From contig URNX01000013.1 of assembly GCA_900549415.1 (NCBI GenBank), positions 1 to 64,000 on the forward strand: a stretch of 64,000 nucleotides of DNA, written 5' to 3'. The notes below the pieces were generated by a model that was not told the origin of the DNA, did no database searches, and saw nothing but the letters and a program-made list of their open reading frames with translations. Of this stretch, positions 1-8,420 are shown in pieces. A program made the translations under genes and the position numbers. The DNA is from an uncultured bacterium (lineage in GTDB: Bacteria; Verrucomicrobiota; Lentisphaeria; Victivallales; UBA1829). The first letter of the stretch is position 1; each line of letters begins with the position of its first letter.

Positions 1-32
1 CTGCTTTGCCGTGCATAGATCAGTGCTTTCAT
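1..32 (-). CDS. Start of a leftward gene running off the window; possible serine recombinase N-terminus
   Basis: Only ten codons are visible, reading MKALIYARQS. The start is supported by an AGGAG ribosome binding site eight bases upstream of the ATG and by a promoter at 63-90. A Tyr-x-Arg-x-Ser motif this close to the N-terminus is where serine recombinases (resolvases and large serine integrases) carry their catalytic serine, here Ser10. A medium-chain alcohol dehydrogenase can also begin MKALIY, so the family call is tentative. The gene is divergent to, and its promoter abuts, a pseudopilin gene that appears to lack its own 5' end. Confidence 0.4.
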   Translation of the reverse strand, partial: MKALIYARQS

Positions 33-59
33 GGTTGTTTCTCCTCATGTTGTTTGTGT

Positions 60-90
60 GTTAATATACACTGTATTGTATATTTAACAA
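60..90 (-). promoter_or_regulatory. Promoter of the leftward gene with overlapping inverted repeat (candidate operator)
   Basis: On the minus strand a TTGTTA -35 (85-90) lies 16 bases from a TATATT -10 (63-68). The same bases form an inverted repeat with arms 60-70 (GTTAATATACA) and 77-88. The inner 7 bp pair perfectly around a 6-base spacer and the full arms differ by one extra base. An inverted repeat that covers the promoter suggests repressor control, possibly autoregulation. It could also be a recombination site if the leftward gene is a recombinase. Confidence 0.45.
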
Positions 91-819
91 GTGATTATAG
101 TAACGATTGCCATTATTGCAATCCTTGTCGGTATGCTTCTTCCTGCCTTGAAGTCTGCCCGGGAAAAAGGGCAGGGGGCTGCATGCGTGGGAAATATAAA
201 ACAGATCTATCTGGGAGTTGCTTCCTATTTGGCGGATAATGATGATTGGATGCCTCCTTACAGCGGTTCCGAGCAGACAAACGGGCTCTGTGTTGGAACC
301 AATACTTATTTGAAGCAGAATAAGGATATCGCCAGAGCATGGGGAGAGGTTCTGTCGTATAAGAAACCGAGAAATGCATATTTCTGTCCTGCAATTCGCG
401 AAGATCTGGATTATGCATCTGTTGAGGACAAGAACATGCCTGCAAATCCCAGTTATGCTTCCTCGTATGTGGCAACCGGTTCGCAGGAAATCAATTACGG
501 AAGACGCGGTGGATGGCTGCGTTACGGAGAAGACCGCAGGTATATTCCCAATGTAAGAATTTCCAATATTACGGACGGTTCACTCATTATTACGGAAGCT
601 GTCTGGAGCGGTGCCGGCGACAACGGAATTATTTATGCGGCACCCCGTCTGCGCAATGCGCAGTCGCCTGCATGGAGTCAATATGAAAATTATCCAAGAT
701 TCAAATGGCTTCCGCTTCATTCAATGGTTATCAATACGCTGAGCAAAGACGGAGCTCTGCGGTCTCTTCGCTGGACAGGAAACTACTTTACGGATGAACA
801 GTTCATCCCCTACCGCTGA
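91..819 (+). CDS. Type II secretion-like pseudopilin, 5' end apparently lost
   Basis: The reading frame opens at a GTG and starts directly inside the hydrophobic helix (IVTIAIIAILVGMLLPALKSA). The AREKG and ACVGNIKQI segments and the C-terminal substrate-like region follow the Lentisphaerota/Planctomycetota H-x9-DG-type pseudopilin family. These proteins normally begin with a short basic leader and an FTLIE peptidase/methylation site. Here that part is absent: an in-frame TAA lies two codons upstream of the GTG and no ribosome binding site is seen. The body (about 240 residues) is intact, so the gene was either truncated recently by an event near position 90 or is expressed from a weak start. 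It lies 30 bases upstream of two exported carbohydrate-related proteins on the same strand. Its base composition is more AT-rich than the rest of the window. Confidence 0.7.
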   Translation: MIIVTIAIIAILVGMLLPALKSAREKGQGAACVGNIKQIYLGVASYLADNDDWMPPYSGSEQTNGLCVGTNTYLKQNKDIARAWGEVLSYKKPRNAYFCPAIREDLDYASVEDKNMPANPSYASSYVATGSQEINYGRRGGWLRYGEDRRYIPNVRISNITDGSLIITEAVWSGAGDNGIIYAAPRLRNAQSPAWSQYENYPRFKWLPLHSMVINTLSKDGALRSLRWTGNYFTDEQFIPYR

Positions 820-849
820 AAACTCATTTCAAAGAAAGGAAATGTTGAT

Positions 850-1359
850 ATGAAACGCATTCTTAACGCTCTCATTCTCGCCTCCGCTTTTATGGTGTCC
901 GCTGCGGAAATTGAAACCCTCTATCCCTCTTCCGCCAATTGGAGAATTGACGGTTCGGTTGAGGACAACAAGACGGTTGAACTTGTAAACACTTCGCCTT
1001 CTGCAACGTCTTCAATGAGTCTTTGGGTCAAAGTTCAGGCCGGGCAGAAACTGACATTCCGCGCGACAATTCGCGGAAAAGACATTGCCGCGAAACAGAA
1101 GCCGTATCAGGGTGTCCGTTTTTTCCTTTGGGGAATGGCCAATGGAAAATCAACGGAGTTTGGGCAGAATCATCACTTGAAGGGCAACTTCGGGTGGACT
1201 GAGCTTACGAACACGGTGGAGGTTCCGGTTGATTTTGACGGCTGGCTGAAGATCGGATTGCGCGAAGTGACCGGAACGCTCTATGTCAAAAATATAACGC
1301 TTGAGACCGATGGCGGAGAAAAGAAAATTTTCTATGTGCAGAAAAAGGAAACAAAATAA
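850..1359 (+). CDS. Small exported protein, paralogue of the N-terminal domain of the next gene
   Basis: 169 residues with a signal peptide ending about residue 18 (VSAAE). The rest looks like one all-beta jelly-roll of the carbohydrate-binding type. Residues about 78-150 (AAKQKPYQGVRFFLWG, then NGKSTEFG, then DFDGWLKIGLREVTGTLY) are nearly identical to residues about 70-145 of the following 1452-residue protein, so the two arose by duplication. An AAAGGAA ribosome binding site precedes the ATG. The stop codon overlaps the next start (TAATG), which implies coupled translation. No named family was recognised; binding of a glycan on the cell surface or in the periplasm is inference. Confidence 0.7.
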   Translation: MKRILNALILASAFMVSAAEIETLYPSSANWRIDGSVEDNKTVELVNTSPSATSSMSLWVKVQAGQKLTFRATIRGKDIAAKQKPYQGVRFFLWGMANGKSTEFGQNHHLKGNFGWTELTNTVEVPVDFDGWLKIGLREVTGTLYVKNITLETDGGEKKIFYVQKKETK

Positions 1360-4300
1360 TGAAACATGTTTTGTGTCTGATAGTTCTGCTTGCAGGCCTG
1401 TTTGCTTTTGCCGCAGAACGGTCTCTGTTTCCCCCGGCGGGGAAATGGAGGCTGCTGGAGAATATTGTCCTTGAAAACGACATTGTCCGGATTGCAAACA
1501 CCAAACCGGGCGAGTTCGGGAGTATGGGACTTTGGATGAAGGTCTACAAAGGTCAGCGGTTGACGTTCAAAGTCGTCCTGCGTGGAGAAAACATTGCGGC
1601 GAAGCAGAAGCCGTATCAGGGTGTTCGCTTTTTCCTTTGGGGAAAGGTCAACGGAAAATCGACGGAGTTTGGTGAAAACCACAATCTGAAGGGATCGTTC
1701 GATTGGATGACCATCACGAATAAAATAGAGATTCCGGAGAATTTTGATGGCTGGTTGAAGATCGGATTGCGTGAAGTAACCGGGACTCTTTATATAAAGG
1801 AGGTTGCAGTCATTGAGGAAATCGCGACCAATGTCAGTACGGAACGCTCCATGGTGCTTCAGCGGGCGGAACAGATTGATCTGGGCTTTTTGTGCATTGC
1901 AAAGCGAAATCCTGATAACTTTGAATTCCTGCAGATGTTCAACAAGTGGAAAACTTTCCGTCCGCAGCTTAAAAAAATGAAAGAGGCGGATGCTCTGCGC
2001 GAGCTTGATGGTTTTGAATCTTTTCAGATGGTGCTGTATCAAACTTATGCGGGGAACAGTCTGAATCCCGATTTCTATCCATGGGGCAGAGAAAAGCGCA
2101 TTGAGCGTTTTTATTCGGAAATTAAGGCTCGAATTGCGGACTGGCGTGATAATGCGAAGGCTCTTTCCCGTTTTGGTTTGAAGCTTTCGCCTGAATTGGA
2201 TATTGCGCGGATGCTGGAGTTCGAGAAAAAATATCCGGGAACCCGTCAGGCTTTTTCCCAGCCTTTTGTGACAGCGACCAGCTGGTTCAAGGAGCTGACC
2301 GAGGAGCGGATGCGGCTTGGAATGGCTCTGCTTGCTTTTGATTCCGAACTTCCCGCGCTTCACCGGATAGCATCGCTGCGGAAGGCGGAAAGCTCTGTTG
2401 CCGCTTGGGAGAAGCAGTGGAAAGCCTTGCGTTCCGAATGGCTGAATGCCTGCAACAATGGAAATTTTCTCCGCAGCTCTGAATTGGAAAAGAAAGCGGA
2501 ACAGATTCACAAAAAAGCTCTTGTTCCGCTTTATGATGAAACAAAAGGCGTCGTTGTCCGTGCCGGATCAAGTCTTTATGCTACGGGTGTGTATGGCTTT
2601 CAGGGAATATGGCATACACTTTTGAATACGAATACCCGCAACACAACTCTTTTTGCCGATCCGCGTCTGGAGTTCAAACCCTACAAAGGCTCTGCGGATG
2701 AATGGAATGTTTCTTTTGATGTGACGGGGGCTGTTCCAGCCGGATTTGAACAGAAAAACGGTTCCTGGACGCATTCGGAACGAACCGTTTTTTTCAAAAA
2801 TATAAAAACTGGAAAGAGCAGCACGGTGGATACCTGGTGGAGCGGAATTGCTCCCGGTGTGCTGTATGATTTTCATGCACCTTCGATTACTGTCTCCGAT
2901 AACACGCTTCAAAGTCCATCCGCTCCTGCCGGAATTGTTGCTGAGGTGAACGGGAAAGTCCAGCTTTTCCGGGAGCTTGGAAAACTGGATCCTGCGAAGA
3001 TGTCGGCAAACTGGATTTTGCTGTTGTGGGACAATCCCGCGCCGAAGATGCCGATTTTGATGGTGTTTGAAAATCTTCCCGGGCAGTTGAAACAGACTGT
3101 TGACGGCTTGTGCATTTCAGCATCGAAAGAGATTGGTAAAGTCGCGGTCGGAACGTTGTTCGGTGCAGTTCCGCAGTCTCCCGACTATGGGAAAAACTGG
3201 AAAACGGTTCCTGCGGATGAAGTTGCCCGTATTCGTACCGTTGCGCGTCTGCTGACCTGGTTCCCGCTTGAAATGGAAGAGCTGTTCTCTGTGGAGAAAA
3301 ACGAGATCCGTTTCTGGTATCGTATTGCAAAAGCTGTTTCTCTTGCGAAGGATGCAAAACCGTATACCCCGCTGCCGCCGCTCTATGCACAGGCTTTGCT
3401 GGGTAAAACTCCGTTGAAAGTAGATACCCCGCTTTCAGCACCGGTAATGATTACGAAGTTCGGGCCTTACCGCTATGCAGAGGGAAATGAACTGGTTTGC
3501 CGGATTGAAAAACCGGACGTCCTGGATCGTATTCCGCTGAAACCTTCCGGAGAGGAGGCGATGCTCAAACATTACAATGAATTCGTCAAGGTGCGTTCCA
3601 AGAACAATGAATGGCGCGGTACGCACATGGCGGATCAGGGGCTTGGCGTCCTCAGCGGCTGGTTGATGATGACTCCGGAAACCCGTCATACGCTTGATGC
3701 CTACCGGACCCCGGGGCAGCTGGACCGTATTGCGAGAGGAGAATCTTATTACAGCCGGGGGCGGACGAATTCTTCATGGCTGATTCCTGTCCTTTTAATT
3801 GACCCGATGACTGGACGCGGCGGCTGGTATTCCGGATGGCGCGGATTCCGTCATGGGTTCCCGATGAAGGGGGATATGACTGCATTTAACATGGAGCTTC
3901 TCCAATATCCGTATCAGGAGGCAAAATATAACGGACGCTGGGATTTGGTTGAGCGGAACTGGGAACAGATTAAAGAGTTCTATTCTGCTGCTGAACTTTG
4001 TCAGACCTGGCGTGCTCCGGGCATGAACTGTACAAGTTCCGGTTTCATTCTTTCCGGGGATATGTTCGGAGATGGTTACCGGGCAAGTACGATCATGTAC
4101 CGTCTTGCTCTCGGGATGGGGGACCGTGCGCTTGCAGACCGCGCGCTTGCTCTGATCGCAAAGCAGAATGTTTCAACAACAGCGTTGATACACCGTAACA
4201 TTTCGCAGCTCGCTTCACATCTGCGTAATACGGGAGGACCGGAAACTGCAAATGGACAGATCGGACATCGTATCGGGATTGACAACAATGGCGCGTATGC

Positions 4301-5717
4301 CGCTGCGTGGAAACCTTATACCGCTAAAAGCTGGAATGCTCCTTTCCAGATTGCCGGCTGTACAAGCTATGATTACCCGTTTTTCGGCATGCTGCTCCGC
4401 TTCCTGCCGGAGGAATCTTTGAACCTCGTACAGGAAATGCTTCGGGAAATTCCGGAAGCGATGGACCAGCGTTACTACATTTGTGCGGAAGCGATGAGCG
4501 AACGTCTTGTAAATGCATTCAACACCCTGCGTTATCTTTCGTTCTTTGAGCGCGATACGGCAAAAATCCGGAAAATCTATATGGAAAATCTTTCCCCTGA
4601 TTTTTCGAGAGAGAAAGCTCCGCGCGGCATTCCTGAAGCTGTTTGGAAAAAACAGTGGGGACCGCATGAATTCGCTGATTGGCCCAGCCGTTCGAGAACT
4701 CTTCCCTATATCATCGCTCAAAACGACCCTGTCTGGGTGGGGGATTATGGCAGAATGCGGCTTTATGAAGGTTCTTACAACCGGGAAACACGTACAGCTG
4801 CAATTGATCTTGGCGCATCGGAAAAAGATGTTTTGACATTTGTTTCCATGGTCAAACCGGAGTCCGTAACATTGAATGGGAAAACGGTTGAATACCGTAC
4901 CGGAACCTGGGGCTATGACTATGAAGTCTCCATTCCGCAGGGAGCCGCACATGTTGTCATTCAGCTTCCGCCGTATGATCCGGCAGATTACACGTTCCCG
5001 CGCCGTGCTCAGCTGACGCCGCTTGCAACTCTGCCGAAAGCCTTTGCTCCGGCGGAAAAACCGAAACTTAAAGAGGTGAGAACCGTTTATAAAATCGGTA
5101 CAGCTCATCCGGTGGATCTTGCAAATTTCTGCAATCAGGCGCTGAACGATCAGCTGCCGAATGCAAAGCAGGATGTCTGGATGTTCCCGAAAGGAATTGT
5201 GACGGTCTGCGGCGTACCCTTCCAGTTCATTGATCCGGAGAAAAATAGAGGAAAAGGGATGATTATGCTCCGCGGAACTGAACGTCCTTCCTATCCGGCT
5301 TCAGTGAAAATACCGGTGAAAAAGAGCAATGTCCGTCGTCTCTTTTTCCTGCATGGCGCTTGCTACACAAACGGAACAAAAGCATTCACTTACCGCTTGC
5401 ACTTTCAGGATGGGCAGGTGCGCGACCTTGAAATTTTTAACGGAGTTCAGGTCGGTGAATGGAAGATTGCTCCGCAAAAAGATTCTTTGACCCATGTGAA
5501 GGTCGCTGTAGCCGGAGATGTCTATCCGGCCGGAAAAAAGGATCAGTGGGGCAAGGGGGTCGGCGGCTATGTCTACGTTTGGGAAAATGATGTTATCGCA
5601 AAAGGTATGACTATGCAGGGTATCAACCAGCAGGGCATGGCGAAACTTGCCGCGATAGAAATCATTTCCAATGGCCAGACTGTGCCGATTATACTTGCCA
5701 TTACAATTGAAGAGTAA
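1359..5717 (+). CDS. Very large exported protein with N-terminal jelly-roll; probable polysaccharide-active enzyme of unknown family
   Basis: 1452 residues. A signal peptide (about 1-19, ending FAFAAE) is followed by a domain repeated from the preceding gene (about 20-150), then a helical linker (about 170-380). A beta-rich part follows (about 390-700), then a long helical segment (about 730-1110) rich in Trp, Tyr, Arg and Asp (GWYSGWRGFRHGFPMKGD; NGRWDLVERNWEQIKEFY) that resembles an (alpha/alpha)6 barrel of glycosidases or lyases. The last 350 residues are again beta-rich. I cannot assign a CAZy family or catalytic residues. It is translated from an ATG overlapping the previous stop and is followed 15 bases later by a GH36 gene, so a role in degrading an alpha-galactoside-containing glycan is a reasonable inference. 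Confidence 0.65.
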   Translation: MKHVLCLIVLLAGLFAFAAERSLFPPAGKWRLLENIVLENDIVRIANTKPGEFGSMGLWMKVYKGQRLTFKVVLRGENIAAKQKPYQGVRFFLWGKVNGKSTEFGENHNLKGSFDWMTITNKIEIPENFDGWLKIGLREVTGTLYIKEVAVIEEIATNVSTERSMVLQRAEQIDLGFLCIAKRNPDNFEFLQMFNKWKTFRPQLKKMKEADALRELDGFESFQMVLYQTYAGNSLNPDFYPWGREKRIERFYSEIKARIADWRDNAKALSRFGLKLSPELDIARMLEFEKKYPGTRQAFSQPFVTATSWFKELTEERMRLGMALLAFDSELPALHRIASLRKAESSVAAWEKQWKALRSEWLNACNNGNFLRSSELEKKAEQIHKKALVPLYDETKGVVVRAGSSLYATGVYGFQGIWHTLLNTNTRNTTLFADPRLEFKPYKGSADEWNVSFDVTGAVPAGFEQKNGSWTHSERTVFFKNIKTGKSSTVDTWWSGIAPGVLYDFHAPSITVSDNTLQSPSAPAGIVAEVNGKVQLFRELGKLDPAKMSANWILLLWDNPAPKMPILMVFENLPGQLKQTVDGLCISASKEIGKVAVGTLFGAVPQSPDYGKNWKTVPADEVARIRTVARLLTWFPLEMEELFSVEKNEIRFWYRIAKAVSLAKDAKPYTPLPPLYAQALLGKTPLKVDTPLSAPVMITKFGPYRYAEGNELVCRIEKPDVLDRIPLKPSGEEAMLKHYNEFVKVRSKNNEWRGTHMADQGLGVLSGWLMMTPETRHTLDAYRTPGQLDRIARGESYYSRGRTNSSWLIPVLLIDPMTGRGGWYSGWRGFRHGFPMKGDMTAFNMELLQYPYQEAKYNGRWDLVERNWEQIKEFYSAAELCQTWRAPGMNCTSSGFILSGDMFGDGYRASTIMYRLALGMGDRALADRALALIAKQNVSTTALIHRNISQLASHLRNTGGPETANGQIGHRIGIDNNGAYAAAWKPYTAKSWNAPFQIAGCTSYDYPFFGMLLRFLPEESLNLVQEMLREIPEAMDQRYYICAEAMSERLVNAFNTLRYLSFFERDTAKIRKIYMENLSPDFSREKAPRGIPEAVWKKQWGPHEFADWPSRSRTLPYIIAQNDPVWVGDYGRMRLYEGSYNRETRTAAIDLGASEKDVLTFVSMVKPESVTLNGKTVEYRTGTWGYDYEVSIPQGAAHVVIQLPPYDPADYTFPRRAQLTPLATLPKAFAPAEKPKLKEVRTVYKIGTAHPVDLANFCNQALNDQLPNAKQDVWMFPKGIVTVCGVPFQFIDPEKNRGKGMIMLRGTERPSYPASVKIPVKKSNVRRLFFLHGACYTNGTKAFTYRLHFQDGQVRDLEIFNGVQVGEWKIAPQKDSLTHVKVAVAGDVYPAGKKDQWGKGVGGYVYVWENDVIAKGMTMQGINQQGMAKLAAIEIISNGQTVPIILAITIEE

Positions 5718-5732
5718 ACTGAAAAGGCAATC

Positions 5733-7496
5733 ATGCGCACAGAAAAAATCCAAACCGCATCGCTGGTCTATGAACTCAAAGGCGAGTTCGCGGACTGGAT
5801 GTTCAACTTCAGAGAGGAGAGTCCCTTTCCGGGACTCTCCATTCTGCATTTCAACCTGACGGCACCCCGGACGCAGAGACCGCCGGAACTCACTCTCTCG
5901 TTCTGCGAGCCGATGAAGGATATTCAGGTCCGCTGGACCGCGCAGTATCCCGCGTATCATCATCTGCCGCCGTACTGGTGGGCCGGGGGACGGATCGAAA
6001 CCAAACTCTGCCGCAACGCTCCCGTTTTCTCCTATATGAACCTTGAGGGAGAAAACCGGATCACATACGCCGTTTCCGATGCTTTGGGAACCGTTTTCAC
6101 CCGAACCGGTCCGCATGAATCGGGCGGGGTGATCAACGAAATCCGCCTGTTTTCCGACCCTCTTCCGCCTGTCGCGGAACTCCGTTTCGCCATCCGGATC
6201 GACCGGCGTCCGGTTCACTATTCGGATGCCCTTCGCGGAGTGACGGCGTGGTATGCGGAGAATCCGGCGTATGCTCCGGCACCCGTCCCCGAACAGGCGC
6301 GTCTGCCGCTCTACTCCACATGGTATCAGTTCCAGCGCGACGTTTATGCGGAAAAGCTCGAAAAGGAGCTGGAACTTGCGGCCAAATGCAACCTGAAAAA
6401 TGTCATTCTCGACGACGGCTGGAACTTTGACGGCGAGACGATTCCCGGAAAATTCGCCCATGCCGGCGACTGGGCTCCCGCCGCCTCGAAGTTCCCGGAC
6501 ATGCCCGCCCATGTCCTCCGCGCACATGAACTCGGATTCAAATACATGGTCTGGTTCCCGGTTCCGTTTGTCGGCTGCATCGCGAAGAACGATTTCGCGC
6601 GGTTCAAGGAGAAATTCCTGCGTTCCGATCCGGAATGCGGTGTGCTCGATCCGCGCTTCCCTGAAGTCCGCGAATATCTCACGGGACTTTATGAGCGCGT
6701 GGTCCGGGAGTGGGATCTCGACGGGCTCAAGCTCGATTTTATCGACAGTTTTCATGTCGGCAACGATGACCGCGCGATAGCGGAAAACTATGCCGGACGC
6801 GACATTCATTCGCTTCCCGAGGCGGTGGACGTTCTGCTTTCGGGGATTATCCGCCGACTCCGTGAGATCAAACCGGAGATCATGATTGAGTTCCGGCAGA
6901 GCTACATCGGCCCTGCGATCCGCAAATTCGGGAATATTTTCCGTGCCGCCGATTGCGCTTTCGACATGCTTCAGAACCGTGTGCGCACGCTTGATCTGCG
7001 TCTGCTTTCGGGGAATACCGCGGTGCATTCGGATATGCTGATCTGGTCGAAGGAGGAGACTCCCGAAGTCGCTGCGCTTCAGATTCTGAATGTCATTTTC
7101 AGCACGCCGCAGATTTCGTGCATGCTGACGGAGCTTCCGTCTTCGCATCTGCGCATGCTGGCGTTCTGGATGTCATTCTGCATGCGTCACCGCAAGACAT
7201 TGCAGGAGAGCAAGTTGTGTCCGGAGCATCCGGAGCACAGCTATCCGGTTGTAACCGCGGAGAGCGCGGAGGAGACGATTACCGCGCTTTACGAAACGGA
7301 CCGTGTCGTCCGCCTGAATGCATCGCATCGTCACATCGTCCTGAATGCCACGCACGCGCCGGAGCTTCTCATTGAGACTCCGCATCCGCGCAAGTGCATT
7401 GTATTCAACACGTTCGGTGAAGAAGTTTTGCGATGTGAGGTTTCCGGTCTTGCCCGGGTTGCGGTCCCCGCATCCGGCTTCGCGGAATTCGAATGA
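5733..7496 (+). CDS. Glycoside hydrolase family 36-like enzyme (alpha-galactosidase type)
   Basis: 587 residues with no signal peptide, so probably cytoplasmic. An N-terminal beta-domain (about 1-190) precedes a TIM barrel. The barrel shows LDDGW (226-230), the stretch MVWFPVPFVG (282-291) and DGLKLDFID (330-338). In GH36/GH27 (clan GH-D) the Asp after the Lys in K-x-D is the nucleophile, here Asp335. A plausible acid/base Asp lies about 90 residues later in HSDML. The protein is shorter than classical 700-residue GH36 enzymes and closely resembles the partial gene at 62899. It is the last gene of the exported-protein operon. Substrate specificity cannot be read from sequence alone; alpha-galactosides are the family's usual target. 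Confidence 0.8.
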   Translation: MRTEKIQTASLVYELKGEFADWMFNFREESPFPGLSILHFNLTAPRTQRPPELTLSFCEPMKDIQVRWTAQYPAYHHLPPYWWAGGRIETKLCRNAPVFSYMNLEGENRITYAVSDALGTVFTRTGPHESGGVINEIRLFSDPLPPVAELRFAIRIDRRPVHYSDALRGVTAWYAENPAYAPAPVPEQARLPLYSTWYQFQRDVYAEKLEKELELAAKCNLKNVILDDGWNFDGETIPGKFAHAGDWAPAASKFPDMPAHVLRAHELGFKYMVWFPVPFVGCIAKNDFARFKEKFLRSDPECGVLDPRFPEVREYLTGLYERVVREWDLDGLKLDFIDSFHVGNDDRAIAENYAGRDIHSLPEAVDVLLSGIIRRLREIKPEIMIEFRQSYIGPAIRKFGNIFRAADCAFDMLQNRVRTLDLRLLSGNTAVHSDMLIWSKEETPEVAALQILNVIFSTPQISCMLTELPSSHLRMLAFWMSFCMRHRKTLQESKLCPEHPEHSYPVVTAESAEETITALYETDRVVRLNASHRHIVLNATHAPELLIETPHPRKCIVFNTFGEEVLRCEVSGLARVAVPASGFAEFE

Positions 7497-7502
7497 TAAG
7501 GA

Positions 7503-7526
7503 GAGCAGCCCCGCAAGGGGCTGCTC
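7503..7526 (+). terminator. Strong GNRA-loop hairpin after the GH36 gene
   Basis: A 10-bp stem (7503-7512 with 7517-7526) closed by a GCAA tetraloop starts six bases after the stop codon. There is no T-run after it, so it more likely stabilises the mRNA 3' end or assists the T-rich terminator just downstream. Confidence 0.5.
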
Positions 7527-7556
7527 GAAATAGGGTTATTGCGTTAAATTCCTTAC

Positions 7557-7601
7557 ATCCGCAGGCAAAAAAATGCAGAATTTTCTGCCTGCGGATTTTT
7601 A
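7557..7601 (+). terminator. Intrinsic terminator between convergent genes
   Basis: Ten-base arms at 7557-7566 and 7587-7596 (ATCCGCAGGC and its complement), extended by facing A and T runs, are followed by T residues on the plus strand. It lies between the convergent GH36 and esterase genes and could act in both directions. Confidence 0.65.
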
Positions 7602-7606
7602 TCCCG

Positions 7607-8410
7607 TCAGAATCCGAGCTTGCGCATCCAGACGGCGGCGAGGTCGGGCCAGGCGCGGACTTCAGGGAAGTCGGGGTGTGTGCCAAGACCTAAACCATGA
7701 TAACCGTAGGGGAAAATGTGCGTCTCAAACGGAATCTTCTGACGGTGGAGCGCTAAAGCAAATTCCAGCGTGTTTTCCACCGGGACGGCGTTGTCCTCGG
7801 CTGTGTGCCAGAGGAAGGCCGGAGGTGTATCCGGACGGACACGCGTTTCCCACGAATACGGAGCGTAGGCGGCGTGATCTTCCGTGCCGAGAAGCTGCTG
7901 GAATGAACCGAAGTGCGCTTTGCCTTCCTGACATGTAATTACCGGATAACAGAGAATCAGCATGTCCGGACGCGCGGAGACGGAATCGCATTCATCGCCG
8001 TTGTCCGCTTTGATTTCGTTAAACACAATGCCCGTCGAACAGGCAAGGTGTCCGCCGGCGGAAAAACCGAGAACAGCAATCTTGTCGGGCTTGATTTTCC
8101 ACTCGTCCGCATGGGCGCGGACAATCTTGACGGCGCGGAGCGCATCCTCCTGCGGGGCGGGCCAGCGGTACGGAGCAACACGGTATTCCAGAACAAAAGC
8201 GTGGAAGCCGAGCGAATTGAATCGTTCCGCAACCACGCCGCCTTCGTGCGGGGCGCGGGCGTGGTAGCCGCCGCCCGGGAGGACGATGACGCAGCCGCGC
8301 ACTTTGTCGCCGGGCAGGAGATAGGGCGTGAGATAGGGCTGGAACGAATCTGTTTCGCCGGGAGCGGCCTTGCGGTCGCTCCACAGCATCATTTTCTGTT
8401 CAAGTTTCAT
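7607..8410 (-). CDS. Alpha/beta hydrolase, acetyl esterase / xylan esterase-like
   Basis: 267 residues, no signal peptide. The fold is marked by the oxyanion loop LPGGGYHARAPHEG (44-57), the nucleophile elbow GFSAGGH, an acidic residue in HTAEDNAVP and the catalytic His in YGYHGLGLG near the C-terminus. These are hallmarks of the Aes/BD-FAE type esterases that remove acetyl groups from sugars. It lies 10 bases downstream of lacZ on the same strand, so the pair is probably co-transcribed and acts on acetylated, beta-galactose-containing oligosaccharides in the cytoplasm. The acetylated-sugar substrate is inferred from context. Confidence 0.75.
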   Translation of the reverse strand: MKLEQKMMLWSDRKAAPGETDSFQPYLTPYLLPGDKVRGCVIVLPGGGYHARAPHEGGVVAERFNSLGFHAFVLEYRVAPYRWPAPQEDALRAVKIVRAHADEWKIKPDKIAVLGFSAGGHLACSTGIVFNEIKADNGDECDSVSARPDMLILCYPVITCQEGKAHFGSFQQLLGTEDHAAYAPYSWETRVRPDTPPAFLWHTAEDNAVPVENTLEFALALHRQKIPFETHIFPYGYHGLGLGTHPDFPEVRAWPDLAAVWMRKLGF

Positions 8411-8420
8411 CGACGGAACC

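Noticed and set aside
5301..7148. 615-codon minus-strand frame opposite the large exported protein and GH36
   Set aside because: It spans two convincing plus-strand genes and their junction and carries no family signature.
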